From NCBI GenBank assembly GCA_964354365.1, contig CAYGZM010000013.1, positions 1-42,326 of the forward strand: 42,326 nucleotides of DNA, read 5' to 3'. Positions 33,818 to 42,326 of this stretch are shown here, piece after piece; within the stretch, counting starts at the first letter, position 1, and each line of letters begins with the position of its first letter. Both the position numbers and the translations under genes were made by a program. The notes below the pieces were generated by a model. The model was not told the DNA's origin and made no database searches. It saw nothing but the letters and a program-made list of their open reading frames with translations. Source of the stretch: CAYGZM01 sp964354365. GTDB lineage: Bacteria; Planctomycetota; Phycisphaerae; Sedimentisphaerales; Anaerobacaceae.

Positions 33818-35878
33818 CTACTTCTCAAGCAACTTTGTGTCCCCGCAAGGGGCCCTGGGGGCTTCGTGCCTTTGTGGCTCAATCTCACCGCCGATCAGGT
33901 GCGGCAGCCCCTCTTCTAATTCCATCTTCTCAGTCAGCTCCTCCCCGATCTCCGTCAAAAACCGGCTCGGCTTCATCATTATCAACCCACCCCCGCGGTT
34001 TCGATAGACCTGCGGCACAACCAGATACAATTCATCCTTCGCCCGCGTCACAGCAACGTGAAACACCCGCCTCTCCTCCTCCAGCTCTCTTTTCGTATTT
34101 ATCGCAAGGTCCGTCGGGAACCGCCCGTCCGCCAGCCACGGCACAAAAACCACCGGCCACTCCAATCCCTTCGCCTGATGCACCGTGCTAAGCGTCGCAA
34201 ACTCCTGCTCCGTCGGCCCCGTCACGCAGGTCTCGCCCGAAAACTCCCCCGCCAAAGCAACGTCCGCCAGAAACGCCTCCACACTCTTATACTGGGCCGC
34301 ATAGTTCGCCAGCCCTCGGATGTCCTCCCGCCGCAAATTCGCGCCGTCATAATGCGACACAAGGTAATCGTCGTAAAACCTCTCAAGCACCAAATCGATA
34401 GTTTCCGCCGGCCCGCTCACTTTCGCCAGCTTCCCCACAAGCTCCGCAAACTCAACGTAGAATTTCCTTGCCGCCGTCCCCAAAAGCTCCGCCGTACCCC
34501 CCTCGCCCGCCGACTTCAAAGGGTCCTTCGTCGCGCTGATATGCAGCCATATCTTCCGCGACAACGCCGAGCCTACCCTCGGCAGCATCTTCAGCGCGCG
34601 CAGCCACGCCAGCTCGTCATACGGATTGTGGATTATCCGCATAAAGCACAGCACGTCTTTCATGTGCGCCTGCTCGAAGAACCGCAGCCCCCCGCGAACG
34701 TGAAACGGAATATTCCGCCGCTGAAACTCCAGCTGAATCTCCAACGAATGCCAGTGACTCCGGTACAGCACGGCAATGTCGTTCAGCTCCCTGCCCTCAT
34801 CCAGAAGATGGAGCACGTACTCCGCGATAAACCGCGACTGCACAAAATGGTCGTGCGTCGGCACGACCGCCGGCCTCAATCCCGAAGACCGCACCGCACG
34901 CAGCGTCTTCGGCAGTCTCCTGCTGTTGTGCTCTATGCTCGCATTCGCAAGCTCTAATATCTCCGGCGCCGAGCGGTAATTCAATTCCAGCCGATACTCC
35001 TTCGCATCCGGGTACCGCTCCTTGAACGTGATGATATTCTCGAAGCTCGCCCCGCGAAAGCTGTATATCGACTGCGAATCGTCGCCCACCACCGTGACGT
35101 TCCGATGCCTCGACGCAAGAAAATCGACTATCGCCCCTTGGATCGCGTTCGTATCCTGGTACTCATCGACGAGTATGTGCAAAAACTGGTTTGCCAATAT
35201 CTCCCGCACGTCCTCGTGCCGGCCCAAAAGCCGCAGCCACCCGCTCAGCAAATCATCGAAGTCCAGAAGCTGCCTCGCCTGCTTCTTCTCTACATAAAGC
35301 CTCAGCACCTTCTCAATCTCCGCTCCATCGTCGATAAACATCGGGTACCGCCTGGCCAGCACCTCCTCCAACGGCTCTAACGTGTTCTGCACGAAGCTCG
35401 ATATGCTCGCCAGCACGGCCTTCCGCGGAAACCGCCTCTTGCGAATATCCACCCCCGCCTCCTGAACGCACGATGCGACCAGGTCCCGCGCATCCTCCCT
35501 GTCTAAAATCGTAAAGTCAGGCAGAATCCCGATCTTCTGCCCGTACTGGCGCAAAATCCGGTTCGCTATATGGTGAAACGTCCCGCCCCATATATCCCGC
35601 GTCTTCTGCTTGACTAAGACCTCGACCCTGCTGAGCATCTCACGCGCCGCCCGGTTCGTGAACGTTACAAGCATAATCCGCGACGGGTCCACCCCGTTAT
35701 GCACGAGCCACGCCAGACGATACGTCAGCGCTCGCGTCTTGCCGCTCCCCGCCCCCGCCACAACCAGCATCGGCCCGCCCTCTGCCGTCGCAACCGCCAG
35801 CTGCTCCACATTCAAATCCGCCGCGAAGTTTATCGACTCCGTCGCACTCCTCGACTTGAGCTGGAATTTCCTTGCCAT
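33818..35878 (-). CDS. UvrD/Rep-type superfamily I DNA helicase
   Basis: 686 residues. ATP-dependent 3'-5' helicase with motif I VVAGAGSGKT, Ia LVTFTNRAAREM, II LVDEYQDTN, III VVGDDSQSIYSFRGA, IV LELNYRS, V STVHQAKGLEW and VI VFHVAVTRAK. It fits the UvrD/PcrA/Rep group in DNA repair or replication restart. The length is typical or slightly short. No extra nuclease domain is visible. It is probably co-transcribed with zwf, which is 28 bases downstream. The start is ATG at 35878. I cannot tell PcrA, UvrD and Rep apart from motifs alone. Confidence 0.93.
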   Translation of the reverse strand: MARKFQLKSRSATESINFAADLNVEQLAVATAEGGPMLVVAGAGSGKTRALTYRLAWLVHNGVDPSRIMLVTFTNRAAREMLSRVEVLVKQKTRDIWGGTFHHIANRILRQYGQKIGILPDFTILDREDARDLVASCVQEAGVDIRKRRFPRKAVLASISSFVQNTLEPLEEVLARRYPMFIDDGAEIEKVLRLYVEKKQARQLLDFDDLLSGWLRLLGRHEDVREILANQFLHILVDEYQDTNAIQGAIVDFLASRHRNVTVVGDDSQSIYSFRGASFENIITFKERYPDAKEYRLELNYRSAPEILELANASIEHNSRRLPKTLRAVRSSGLRPAVVPTHDHFVQSRFIAEYVLHLLDEGRELNDIAVLYRSHWHSLEIQLEFQRRNIPFHVRGGLRFFEQAHMKDVLCFMRIIHNPYDELAWLRALKMLPRVGSALSRKIWLHISATKDPLKSAGEGGTAELLGTAARKFYVEFAELVGKLAKVSGPAETIDLVLERFYDDYLVSHYDGANLRREDIRGLANYAAQYKSVEAFLADVALAGEFSGETCVTGPTEQEFATLSTVHQAKGLEWPVVFVPWLADGRFPTDLAINTKRELEEERRVFHVAVTRAKDELYLVVPQVYRNRGGGLIMMKPSRFLTEIGEELTEKMELEEGLPHLIGGEIEPQRHEAPRAPCGDTKLLEK

Positions 35879-36273
35879 TCCGTCAGATTCCCAAACCCGT
35901 TGCTATGCTGCTGTGCAGCGATTGTTAAGCTCGTGAATGTTCTTCTGTCATTCCTGCGGAAGCAGGAATCCAATTCTCCAGCCACACAGATTGCTGCCCC
36001 ACTGTCTGAATATTTCTCAGGCTCGTTGGGCCAACGCACACAGCATAGCATAAAATCCACAGGATTTCATCCCTCAACTGACAATTCACAATGCTGCTCC
36101 CCCAGGCTCATCGAGCGCAGAAAAAGAACCGGGTGGCAGCCTCAAGCCCAAAGGGCTTGGGGATGGCCCGCCTCACAATAATGAGCTTTTCAAAACCATC
36201 TCACCGGCCTATTATAGCTGCAGCCTTTAGCGTCAGAACATTGTTTTTGCTCTTTCAGCAAGGAGTGCAAGAA
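35879..36273. other. Intergenic region, repeat-rich
   Basis: About 395 bases between the divergent helicase and GH2 genes. It contains the palindrome ATTCCTGCGGAAGCAGGAAT (35951-35970), AAATCC-ACA-GGATTT (36053-36067), and a hairpin repeat at 36133-36172 that recurs inside the GH2 gene. The open frame upstream of 36274 is not coding. AAGGAG lies just before the GTG start. Confidence 0.55.
36133..36172 (+). repeat. Hairpin repeat (AAGCCC-AAA-GGGCTT core)
   Basis: Begins GTGGCAGCCTCAAGCCCAAA and continues GGGCTTGGGGATGG. It recurs, diverged, at 36385-36424 within the GH2 coding sequence and in split form at 41995-42009 plus 42121-42140. The core AAGCCC/GGGCTT is a stem-loop. Confidence 0.65.
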
Positions 36274-39200
36274 GTGAAACGCCGAATTCTAAAGCCCATA
36301 GCCCTTGTGACCGTCGCAGCAATCATCCTCTCTATCCTCGGTTGCCGGAGCCTGCCCGGCTCAAGCGCCAACACGCGGCGCCTGGGTGGCATCATCAGGC
36401 CTACAGGGCTTGGGGATGGTCCACGGCGGGAAGCCGTCTCGCTCGCCGGCCAATGGCGTTTCAAGCTCGACCCCAACAACCTCGGCGTCGAGAACCACTG
36501 GTTCACCTCCGGACTAACCGACCGCATCAAGCTCCCCGGCTCGACCGCGGAAAACGGCTACGGCGACGACGTTTCCGTCGATACAAAGTGGACCGGCGGC
36601 ATTGTTGACCGCTCCTGGTTCACCGACCCCGCCTACGAAGAATACCGGCAGCCCGGCAACGTAAAAGTCCCGTTCTGGCTCACCCCTGTCAAACATTACG
36701 TCGGACCCGCCTGGTATCAAAAGCAGGTCAATATCCCAAAGAGCTTCGCCGGCAAGCGAATCACCCTCTTCCTCGAGCGCTGTCACTGGGAAAGCCGAGT
36801 CTGGATTGACGACAAACCCGCCGGTATCCAGGACAGCCTCTCCACCCCGCACGTCTATGACCTCACCGGCCTGCTCTCGCCAGGCCAACACCTCCTTACA
36901 ATTCGCGTGGACAACTCCCTCAAATACGACGTCGGAGAAAACGCCCACTCCGTCAGCGACCACACCCAATCCAACTGGAACGGCATCGTTGGCCGAATCG
37001 AGCTCCGCGCCACAGATAAAGTCTATATTGACGATGTCCAGGTCTATCCCGATATCGAGAACAAGACTGCCGGAGTCCGCGTCACTATCGCCAACGCCGC
37101 AGGCTCGCCCATACGCGGCACCCTGACTGCTTATGCCGCCGGTACAAGGTCGGGGCAGCCGCCAATTGCCGGCCCCAAGACAACCGAGTTCAACGTCCCA
37201 CAGGGCCAAACGACCCTCGAACTGGACTATCCGATGGGCAACGACGCCACCCTTTGGGATGAGTTCTCACCCGCAATGTACCAGATGGCCGTCTCGCTTG
37301 CGGCCACGGGTGACGGACAGACCTTCGCTGACCAAAGGGCCGTGACGTTCGGCATGCGCAAATTCGCCGCAAAAGGCACGCAGTTCGCAATCAACGACCG
37401 CCCGACCTTCCTCCGCGGCACGCTCGAATGTTGCATCTTCCCCCTCACCGGATACCCGCCGACCGATGTCGCAGAATGGACGCGAATCCTCAAAGTCGCC
37501 AAGGCCCACGGCCTCAACCATCTCCGTTTTCATTCCTGGTGCCCGCCCGAGGCCGCATTTACCGCCGCCGACCATATAGGATTTATGTTCCACATCGAGT
37601 GCGCCGCCTGGACCGCCATCGGCGACGGCAAACCCATCGACAAATTCATTTACGACGAAAGCGACCGCATCCTGAAGGCTTATGGCAACCACCCATCCTT
37701 CTGCATGCTCGCCTACGGCAACGAGCCGGGCGGACAAAATCAGAAAATGTGGCTCGGCGACCTCGTCAATTATTGGAGGCAAAAAGACCCCCGCCGGCTC
37801 TACACCTCCGCCGCAGGCTGGCCCATCATCCCCGAAAACCAATACCATAGCACCCCCGCCCCCCGCGGCCATCAATGGGGAGCAGGCCTCAAAAGCTGCT
37901 TCAACGCGAATCCCCCCGAAACGCTCACCGACTACCGCGGCTTCATCAAAAACTACGATGTCCCCGTCGTAAGCCACGAGATAGGCCAATGGTGCGTCTA
38001 TCCTAATTTCGCCGAAATCTCCAAATACAAAGGCGTCCTCAAGGCCCGCAACTTCGAAATCTTCCGCGACTCCCTCGCCGCCAACAACATGCTCGACCAG
38101 GCCCACGATTTCCTCATCGCCTCCGGCAAGCTCCAGGCCCTGCTCTATAAGGAAGAAATCGAGTCCGCCCTTCGCACACCGGGCTTCGGCGGATTCCAGC
38201 TACTCGACCTCCACGACTTCCCCGGCCAGGGAACCGCCCTCGTCGGAATCCTCGACCCCTTCTGGCACTCCAAAGGCTACATAACTGCCGCCGAGCACAA
38301 CCGCTACTGCGCAGAGACCGTCCCTCTCCTGCGAATGAAAAAGAGAATCTGGACGACCGATGAGACATTCACCGCCACCGCCGAAATCGCCCACTTCGGG
38401 CCAGCTGCAATCCGAAATGCAGCCATTACCTGGTCTATAGACTACCCCGACGGCCGCAAATTGGCCGCCGGCCAACTGCCCACCCGCACAATACCCGTCG
38501 CCAACGGAATCCAATTGGGAAAAATCGAAGTCCCGTTCGCCGACGCGGGGGCGCCTGCCCAGCTTTCCATAAAACTATCGCTCGCAGGCACGAATTACTC
38601 GAACAACTGGGATATCTGGGTTTATCCCGCCGACTTGGATACCAAGCCTGCCCAAAACGTGATAATCGCCGAGCATCTCGACGACCAGACCCTTGCCGCC
38701 CTCGACGCCGGCAAAAACGTTCTGCTGATGCCGACTCTCAACGAAATCAATAGTGACGTCCCGCCCGGCTTCACCTCCATCTTCTGGAACACCGCCTGGA
38801 CAGGAAGACAGCCCCCGCACACGCTCGGCGTCCTCTGTGACCCCAAGCATCCCGCCCTCGCCGGCTTCCCAACCGAGTTTCACAGCAATTGGCAGTGGTG
38901 GGACCTCGTCACCAAATCGAGATTTCTCATCCTCGACGAATTTCCGCCCGCTCTTCGTCCCATCGTCCAGGTCATCGATGACTGGACAACCAATCGCAGG
39001 CTCGCCCTGATCTTCGAAGCCAAAGTCTCCGAAGGCAAGCCCGCCGCGGCGGGCAAGCTCCTCTTCTGCTCAATCGACCTGCGCACCGACCTCGACAACC
39101 GCCCCGTCGCCCGCCAGATGCTCCGCAGTCTCCTCGACTATATGCAAACCGCCGCCTTCAACCCGCCCCACAAACTCGACCCCGATCTAATCCGCACCCT

Positions 39201-39645
39201 GTTCCGAGAACCTCCGCTCCTGAGCCGCCTCAAATCCGTCACCGCCGACAGCCACCACTCCGACTACCCGCCCCAAAACGCTGTTGACGCCAATCCAGGC
39301 ACGATATGGCACACCCACTGGGAAAATAATCCCCCCGGCTACCCCCACCAAATCACCCTCGAATTCCCCGAACCGGTCGCAATCAAGGGCCTAAAATATC
39401 TCCCCCGCCAGGACATGGCCAACGGCTGGATCTCAAAATACGAAGTCTATGCGAGTGACAATCCCGATAACTGGGGCGACCCTGTAGCCAAAGGCGCCTT
39501 CAATAAGGGCCGTGCCGGGAACACGATTCGGTTTGGCAGCGTGCAGAAGGCCGGCTTTTTCCGCTTCGTTGCGCTCGAAGGATTCGACAACCAGGTATTC
39601 GCCTCAATCGCCGACCTCGACCTCATCCCCGCGATAGATAAATAG
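36274..39645 (+). CDS. GH2-type lipoprotein with discoidin-like domain
   Basis: 1123 residues. A lipoprotein signal ends LSILGC. The jelly-roll sugar-binding domain of GH2 is at about 55-250 (SLAGQWRFKLDP, WYQKQVNIPKSFAGKRITLF). An Ig-like domain follows, then the barrel with the acid/base region NHPSFCMLAYGNEPGG (Glu near residue 484) and the likely nucleophile in PVVSHEIGQW (near 569). The C-terminus is discoidin/F5-8-like (PQNAVDANPGTIWHTHW). The exact glycosidase specificity is not readable. The start is GTG at 36274 with AGGAG 8 bases upstream. A nucleotide repeat is inserted in frame near residues 37-50. It converges on the SSS transporter gene, suggesting cleavage outside and uptake of products. 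Confidence 0.85.
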   Translation: MKRRILKPIALVTVAAIILSILGCRSLPGSSANTRRLGGIIRPTGLGDGPRREAVSLAGQWRFKLDPNNLGVENHWFTSGLTDRIKLPGSTAENGYGDDVSVDTKWTGGIVDRSWFTDPAYEEYRQPGNVKVPFWLTPVKHYVGPAWYQKQVNIPKSFAGKRITLFLERCHWESRVWIDDKPAGIQDSLSTPHVYDLTGLLSPGQHLLTIRVDNSLKYDVGENAHSVSDHTQSNWNGIVGRIELRATDKVYIDDVQVYPDIENKTAGVRVTIANAAGSPIRGTLTAYAAGTRSGQPPIAGPKTTEFNVPQGQTTLELDYPMGNDATLWDEFSPAMYQMAVSLAATGDGQTFADQRAVTFGMRKFAAKGTQFAINDRPTFLRGTLECCIFPLTGYPPTDVAEWTRILKVAKAHGLNHLRFHSWCPPEAAFTAADHIGFMFHIECAAWTAIGDGKPIDKFIYDESDRILKAYGNHPSFCMLAYGNEPGGQNQKMWLGDLVNYWRQKDPRRLYTSAAGWPIIPENQYHSTPAPRGHQWGAGLKSCFNANPPETLTDYRGFIKNYDVPVVSHEIGQWCVYPNFAEISKYKGVLKARNFEIFRDSLAANNMLDQAHDFLIASGKLQALLYKEEIESALRTPGFGGFQLLDLHDFPGQGTALVGILDPFWHSKGYITAAEHNRYCAETVPLLRMKKRIWTTDETFTATAEIAHFGPAAIRNAAITWSIDYPDGRKLAAGQLPTRTIPVANGIQLGKIEVPFADAGAPAQLSIKLSLAGTNYSNNWDIWVYPADLDTKPAQNVIIAEHLDDQTLAALDAGKNVLLMPTLNEINSDVPPGFTSIFWNTAWTGRQPPHTLGVLCDPKHPALAGFPTEFHSNWQWWDLVTKSRFLILDEFPPALRPIVQVIDDWTTNRRLALIFEAKVSEGKPAAAGKLLFCSIDLRTDLDNRPVARQMLRSLLDYMQTAAFNPPHKLDPDLIRTLFREPPLLSRLKSVTADSHHSDYPPQNAVDANPGTIWHTHWENNPPGYPHQITLEFPEPVAIKGLKYLPRQDMANGWISKYEVYASDNPDNWGDPVAKGAFNKGRAGNTIRFGSVQKAGFFRFVALEGFDNQVFASIADLDLIPAIDK
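36385..36424 (+). repeat. Hairpin-repeat copy inside GH2 coding sequence
   Basis: Shares GGGCTTGGGGATGG and much of the upstream half with 36133-36172. It is read in a different frame from the other copy, so the match is at nucleotide and not protein level. It lies in the N-terminal linker just after the lipobox. Confidence 0.6.
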
Positions 39646-39690
39646 GCCTCTAATTCGTGGTCCGCAGAAGAAGCTGGCATTTACCCCCGC

Positions 39691-39722
39691 GTCATTTCGA
39701 GCCTGTCGAGGAATCTGTTGGA
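39691..39722 (+). repeat. GTCATTTCGAGC-type repeat fragment
   Basis: GTCATTTCGAGCCTGTCGAG, followed by GAATCTGTTGG, in the 102-base gap between convergent genes. Related to the inner arms at 21217-21325 and to 41530 and 41752. Confidence 0.55.
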
Positions 39723-39747
39723 ACAACGTCGCCGAAGGCGCACCATA

Positions 39748-41490
39748 TCACCAGAACACAACATAGAAAATCGCCACCGCCGCTATCACCGCCGCCCCTG
39801 CGATCTTCACTTCCGGCGCCGTCTTCATCTCCATCTCCTTACGCTCCGGCAGCTCCCTCGGCTTCTCCAATGGTTTCCAGAACGTGATCAACCCCATAAT
39901 CATCAGCAGGAGTTGAAACGTCACCGCAACCTGGATAAGAAAATGCACGCTCGGCGCAAATCTCTGGAATACCCCATAGATAATCGGCCCGCCAACCAGC
40001 GCCGCCACCCCCGCCGCGCCTGGCGCGCTTGTCACCATCATCCCAAACAAAAACGCAGCCGCCACGCCCGGCCAGATGTACCCCTGAAACTGCTGAATAT
40101 ATTGAAAGACTCCGCCAAACTTCGGGTCATCCAACATCGGCGCCAGCAGGCAGCTCGCAACCACAAAGACCATCGTCATCACACGTCCTAAAAGCAACAG
40201 CCGCTTCTGCGGCGCATCGCGTTCCACCATCCGCTTATAAACATCCATCGTAAAAATCGTCGCCGCCGAATTCAGCATCGAGGCCAAAGAGCTGATCACC
40301 GCCCCCGCTATCGCCGCAAACATAAACCCCCGGAGCCCCGCCGGAATCAGATGCTTGATCAAAAGCGGAAAAGCCGCGTCGTACCTGTGGCCAACCAGAT
40401 TCTTCACTTTCGTTCTTTTGTGGAGATTTTCCGCCCTTTGCTCGAGCGTTGTATTGTAACTTTCCAGCTCCTTCGCCTTTTCCGGGAAACGCTGCTTCCA
40501 ACCATCGTCGGGTTCATACAGAACAAATTCCCTGCTGTCGCCTTTAGTTCGCTCATAATAGGCCAGAACTTCGGTATTCGTCTTGTCTGCTTCAGCAGCC
40601 ATATCGGCTCTGTACAGCCCTGATGCCATCAACCCCGGCATCACAATTGCGAACGGCACTATCAGCCACAAGGCGCCCGCGAAAATAACGCCCAGCTGCC
40701 CGTCTCGAAGCGTCTTGGCCGCCAGATTCCGCTGAACGATAAACTGATTCAGCCCGCAATAATACACAATCACAATCCACATCCCGCTGAATACGCCCGT
40801 CCACGGCAGACCCTCATGGCTCGCAGGCAGTATCATGTGCAGTTTGTCCGCGTTGATACTTGAAAACTTCGCCCATCCCCCGCACGCGCCCAGACCCAAA
40901 AGAAATATGATTACGCCGCCGGCAAGAAGCGCCAACCCCTGGAACAAATCGGCCCACGCAACCGCCTTGAGCCCGCCCCACACCGTATAGAGCGCCGCAA
41001 TCAGCCCGATCAGCCATACACCCTGCCACAGCGGAATCTCGAAAATCGTCCGCAGCGTCACCCCGCCCGAGTAAAGCACCGAAGTAACAAGGACCGCCAC
41101 GTACACAACAATCGTCAACAACGCCATAATCCCCCGCGCCGCCGAATTGTACCGGTACTCCAGATACTCCGGCATAGTATAGATGCCCGCCTTGAGAAAT
41201 CGCGGCAGCAGGGTGAACGCAATCAGCACAATCCCGATGCTCCCGAACAATTGCCAGTTGCTCACCGCCAGCCCGATGCTCCCGGCCGCCTGCCCCGCCA
41301 TCCCCACAAACTGCTCCGTCGAGATATTCGCCGCAACAATCGAAATCCCTATCAGCCACCACTTCAACCCCCGGCTCGCCAGAAAATAGTCCTCGCTGGT
41401 CTTCTCTCTTCGGCTCTTGAACATGCTAAAGCCGACAACAACCCCGATAAACGCCAGAAAAACGCCGATATCAAAAGGATTCAATTCCAT
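39748..41490 (-). CDS. Sodium/solute symporter (SSS family)
   Basis: 580 residues with more than ten hydrophobic segments, matching SSS/SGLT transporters: the N-terminal FDIGVFLAFIGVVVGF, then SEDYFLASRGLKWWLIGIS, NISTEQFVGMAGQA and YTMPEYLEYRY. A hydrophilic segment of about 75 residues interrupts the helices around residues 300-375 (ADKTNTEVLAYYERTKGD to KNLVGHRYDAAFP). It couples solute uptake to sodium; the solute is likely a sugar given the GH2 neighbour, but this is inferred. I prefer ATG at 41490 (MELNPFDIG). ATG at 41511 is possible, and neither has a strong ribosome binding site. Confidence 0.85.
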   Translation of the reverse strand: MELNPFDIGVFLAFIGVVVGFSMFKSRREKTSEDYFLASRGLKWWLIGISIVAANISTEQFVGMAGQAAGSIGLAVSNWQLFGSIGIVLIAFTLLPRFLKAGIYTMPEYLEYRYNSAARGIMALLTIVVYVAVLVTSVLYSGGVTLRTIFEIPLWQGVWLIGLIAALYTVWGGLKAVAWADLFQGLALLAGGVIIFLLGLGACGGWAKFSSINADKLHMILPASHEGLPWTGVFSGMWIVIVYYCGLNQFIVQRNLAAKTLRDGQLGVIFAGALWLIVPFAIVMPGLMASGLYRADMAAEADKTNTEVLAYYERTKGDSREFVLYEPDDGWKQRFPEKAKELESYNTTLEQRAENLHKRTKVKNLVGHRYDAAFPLLIKHLIPAGLRGFMFAAIAGAVISSLASMLNSAATIFTMDVYKRMVERDAPQKRLLLLGRVMTMVFVVASCLLAPMLDDPKFGGVFQYIQQFQGYIWPGVAAAFLFGMMVTSAPGAAGVAALVGGPIIYGVFQRFAPSVHFLIQVAVTFQLLLMIMGLITFWKPLEKPRELPERKEMEMKTAPEVKIAGAAVIAAVAIFYVVFW

Positions 41491-41529
41491 AAACCTATTA
41501 CCGCATTTCATAAGTCCTATGACTATTCT

Positions 41530-41595
41530 GTCATTTCGACCGAGCAAAGCGAGTGGAGACACGTAGCGAAGCGCAGAGCCCGGAACGGAAATCTG
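41530..41595 (+). repeat. GTCATTTCGACC-type repeat, copy 1
   Basis: GTCATTTCGACCGAGCAAAG, then CGAGTGGAGACACG. Shares GTCATTTCGACC and GAGCGGAGA-like sequence with 41752-41790 in the same orientation. Confidence 0.55.
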
Positions 41596-41751
41596 TCAAA
41601 ACAGCTACAGTCTTTTCGTCCCATAGTCGCGCCGTTTACGAAATGTCCTACTATCTGCCATTCATTAATCCGATGTCGCCAAAACCACCCCGCCATTATA
41701 CCCGTCTCTCCACCCCCCTCAACAACAATCACCGCTTGTCCGTCTCCAACC

Positions 41752-41790
41752 GTCATTTCGACCAAGCGCAGCGAGCGGAGAAATCTATTC
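41752..41790 (+). repeat. GTCATTTCGACC-type repeat, copy 2
   Basis: GTCATTTCGACCAAGCGCAG, then CGAGCGGAGAAATCT. Same family and orientation as 41530. Confidence 0.55.
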
Positions 41791-42013
41791 AGGTTCTCGT
41801 CCAAAAAAGTTGGTAAGTCTATGGCACAAGTAATACATAAGTATTTTGGATTTAACGCTTTAAGGCAACAGCATGTATGGGTATGACCCGGCTGCCATCG
41901 GGAGGATAGGGCAATGCTGGGAAGCGGCCCGAGCGCCCGAATGGCGGCATACGCGCATCGTGATTGTAGGTATAGTCGAAGTTCCTCCTCCGGCGTGGCA
42001 GCCTCAAGCGAAG

Positions 42014-42119
42014 AGGCTGTGTCACAATGGCAAAAATACACCGAAATCGGAATGATGACCTTCGTTTTTTGCTCCAAATCAGGGGCGAAAGACGCAAAAT
42101 CCTAATTGCGACACAGCCT
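42014..42119. repeat. 106-bp inverted-repeat element
   Basis: AGGCTGTGTCACAAT (42014-42028) and ATTGCGACACAGCCT (42105-42119) are inverted with 14/15 matches. The element separates the left (41995-42009) and right (42121-42140) halves of the hairpin repeat family, so it may be a small non-autonomous insertion. No transposase is encoded. Confidence 0.6.
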
Positions 42120-42219
42120 GGAAGCTTGGGGATGGCCGCCCCGCGCGACCCGCGATTACGAGACAATAGGTTGCCATTGAAAAGAAAAAATCAACAAACG
42201 ATTTTTTCCTTTCCAAGCA

Positions 42220-42243
42220 GGCCTAACCTGCAATTTTGCAGAA
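42220..42243 (+). promoter_or_regulatory. Second copy of palindromic box CTGCAA-TT-TTGCAG
   Basis: Matches 26-49 with one difference in 24 bases; the core is at 42228-42241. It lies 53 bases upstream of the promoter at the window edge, so it may be an operator for the gene beyond. Confidence 0.4.
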
Positions 42244-42296
42244 GCCTGTCTTTGTGGCTGTTTTTCCCACAAAAAACCCCAAATCCACGTAACTCT

Positions 42297-42324
42297 TTGA
42301 TTCGCACCGCGTTTATATTATAAT
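42297..42324 (+). promoter_or_regulatory. Promoter of gene beyond the window
   Basis: TTGATT (42297-42302), 16 bases, TATAAT (42319-42324). It points to a + strand gene outside the window. Confidence 0.5.
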
Positions 42325-42326
42325 GA

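Larger units (their letters stand above)
41491..42326. other. Repeat-rich intergenic region at window end
   Basis: About 830 bases without a convincing gene. It holds GTCATTTCGAC repeats (41530, 41752), a split hairpin repeat with an inverted-repeat element (42014-42119), the palindromic box (42220-42243) and a promoter at the right edge (42297-42324). Confidence 0.55.

Noticed and set aside
36091..36273. N-terminal extension of the GH2 protein
   Set aside because: It would place a lipoprotein signal deep inside the protein and runs through a nucleotide repeat; GTG 36274 has a good ribosome binding site.
26..42243. The 24-base repeat at both ends considered as attachment sites of a 42-kb element
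   Set aside because: No integrase or phage gene lies between, and housekeeping genes (trpS, scpA, zwf) are included.

Overview
The window looks like chromosomal DNA from a Planctomycetota bacterium, most likely class Phycisphaerae (Sedimentisphaerales-like). This rests on gene content only. It encodes Tat-exported Gfo/Idh/MocA oxidoreductases, DUF1080 and ThuA proteins, secreted proteins ending in dockerin-like DxNxDGxVNxxDF repeats, an ECF sigma factor with a membrane and extracytoplasmic extension, and a pseudopilin followed by an H-x9-DG-like tail. I saw no rRNA or CRISPR array and recognised no tRNA. Mobile-element content is limited to short palindromic repeats and decayed remnants.

Layout. 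(1) 26-3536: trpS, a DUF2007 gene and scpA are packed on the + strand and converge on a membrane-anchored helix-turn-helix protein. (2) 4157-13699, all on the - strand: a cytosolic histidine kinase and a sigma-54-dependent response regulator lie upstream of a near-consensus -24/-12 promoter (10977-10992). That promoter leads a five-gene redox operon: a Cys-repeat protein, a NuoE-like protein, a NuoF-GltD fusion, a HoxU/NuoG-like ferredoxin and an FMN-binding glutamate-synthase-like protein. The set resembles the NADH-handling core of HydABC/Nfn-type flavin enzymes, with a GltS-like module and no hydrogenase in this window. (3) 14609-24056: a GH27 alpha-galactosidase is followed by two Tat-exported Gfo/Idh oxidoreductases, a DUF1080-ThuA protein, a chimeric secreted protein, a DUF503 gene and a Tat-exported sugar isomerase-like protein. 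The set matches the oxidise/eliminate/hydrate/reduce route for glycoside cleavage through 3-keto sugars. The two ends of this cluster carry inverted copies of one promoter and leader, each preceded by a remnant of the same outer-membrane-protein C-terminus.

(4) 24962-32242: an ECF sigma factor with a large extracytoplasmic extension, a Cys-rich dockerin-like secreted protein, a 1057-residue beta-helix dockerin-like protein, and a pseudopilin that appears to start at AUC. (5) 32239-35878 (- strand): a UvrD-type helicase gene and zwf. (6) 36274-41490: a GH2-type lipoprotein with a discoidin-like domain, converging on an SSS-family transporter. The last 0.8 kb is repeat-rich and ends in a promoter for a + strand gene beyond the window.

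Taken together, regions 3 and 6 look like carbohydrate acquisition. Region 2 looks like a regulated NAD(P)H/ferredoxin/amino-nitrogen redox unit. Regions 1 and 5 are housekeeping. Gene identities come from motif recognition without database searches, and functional statements beyond family level are inference.
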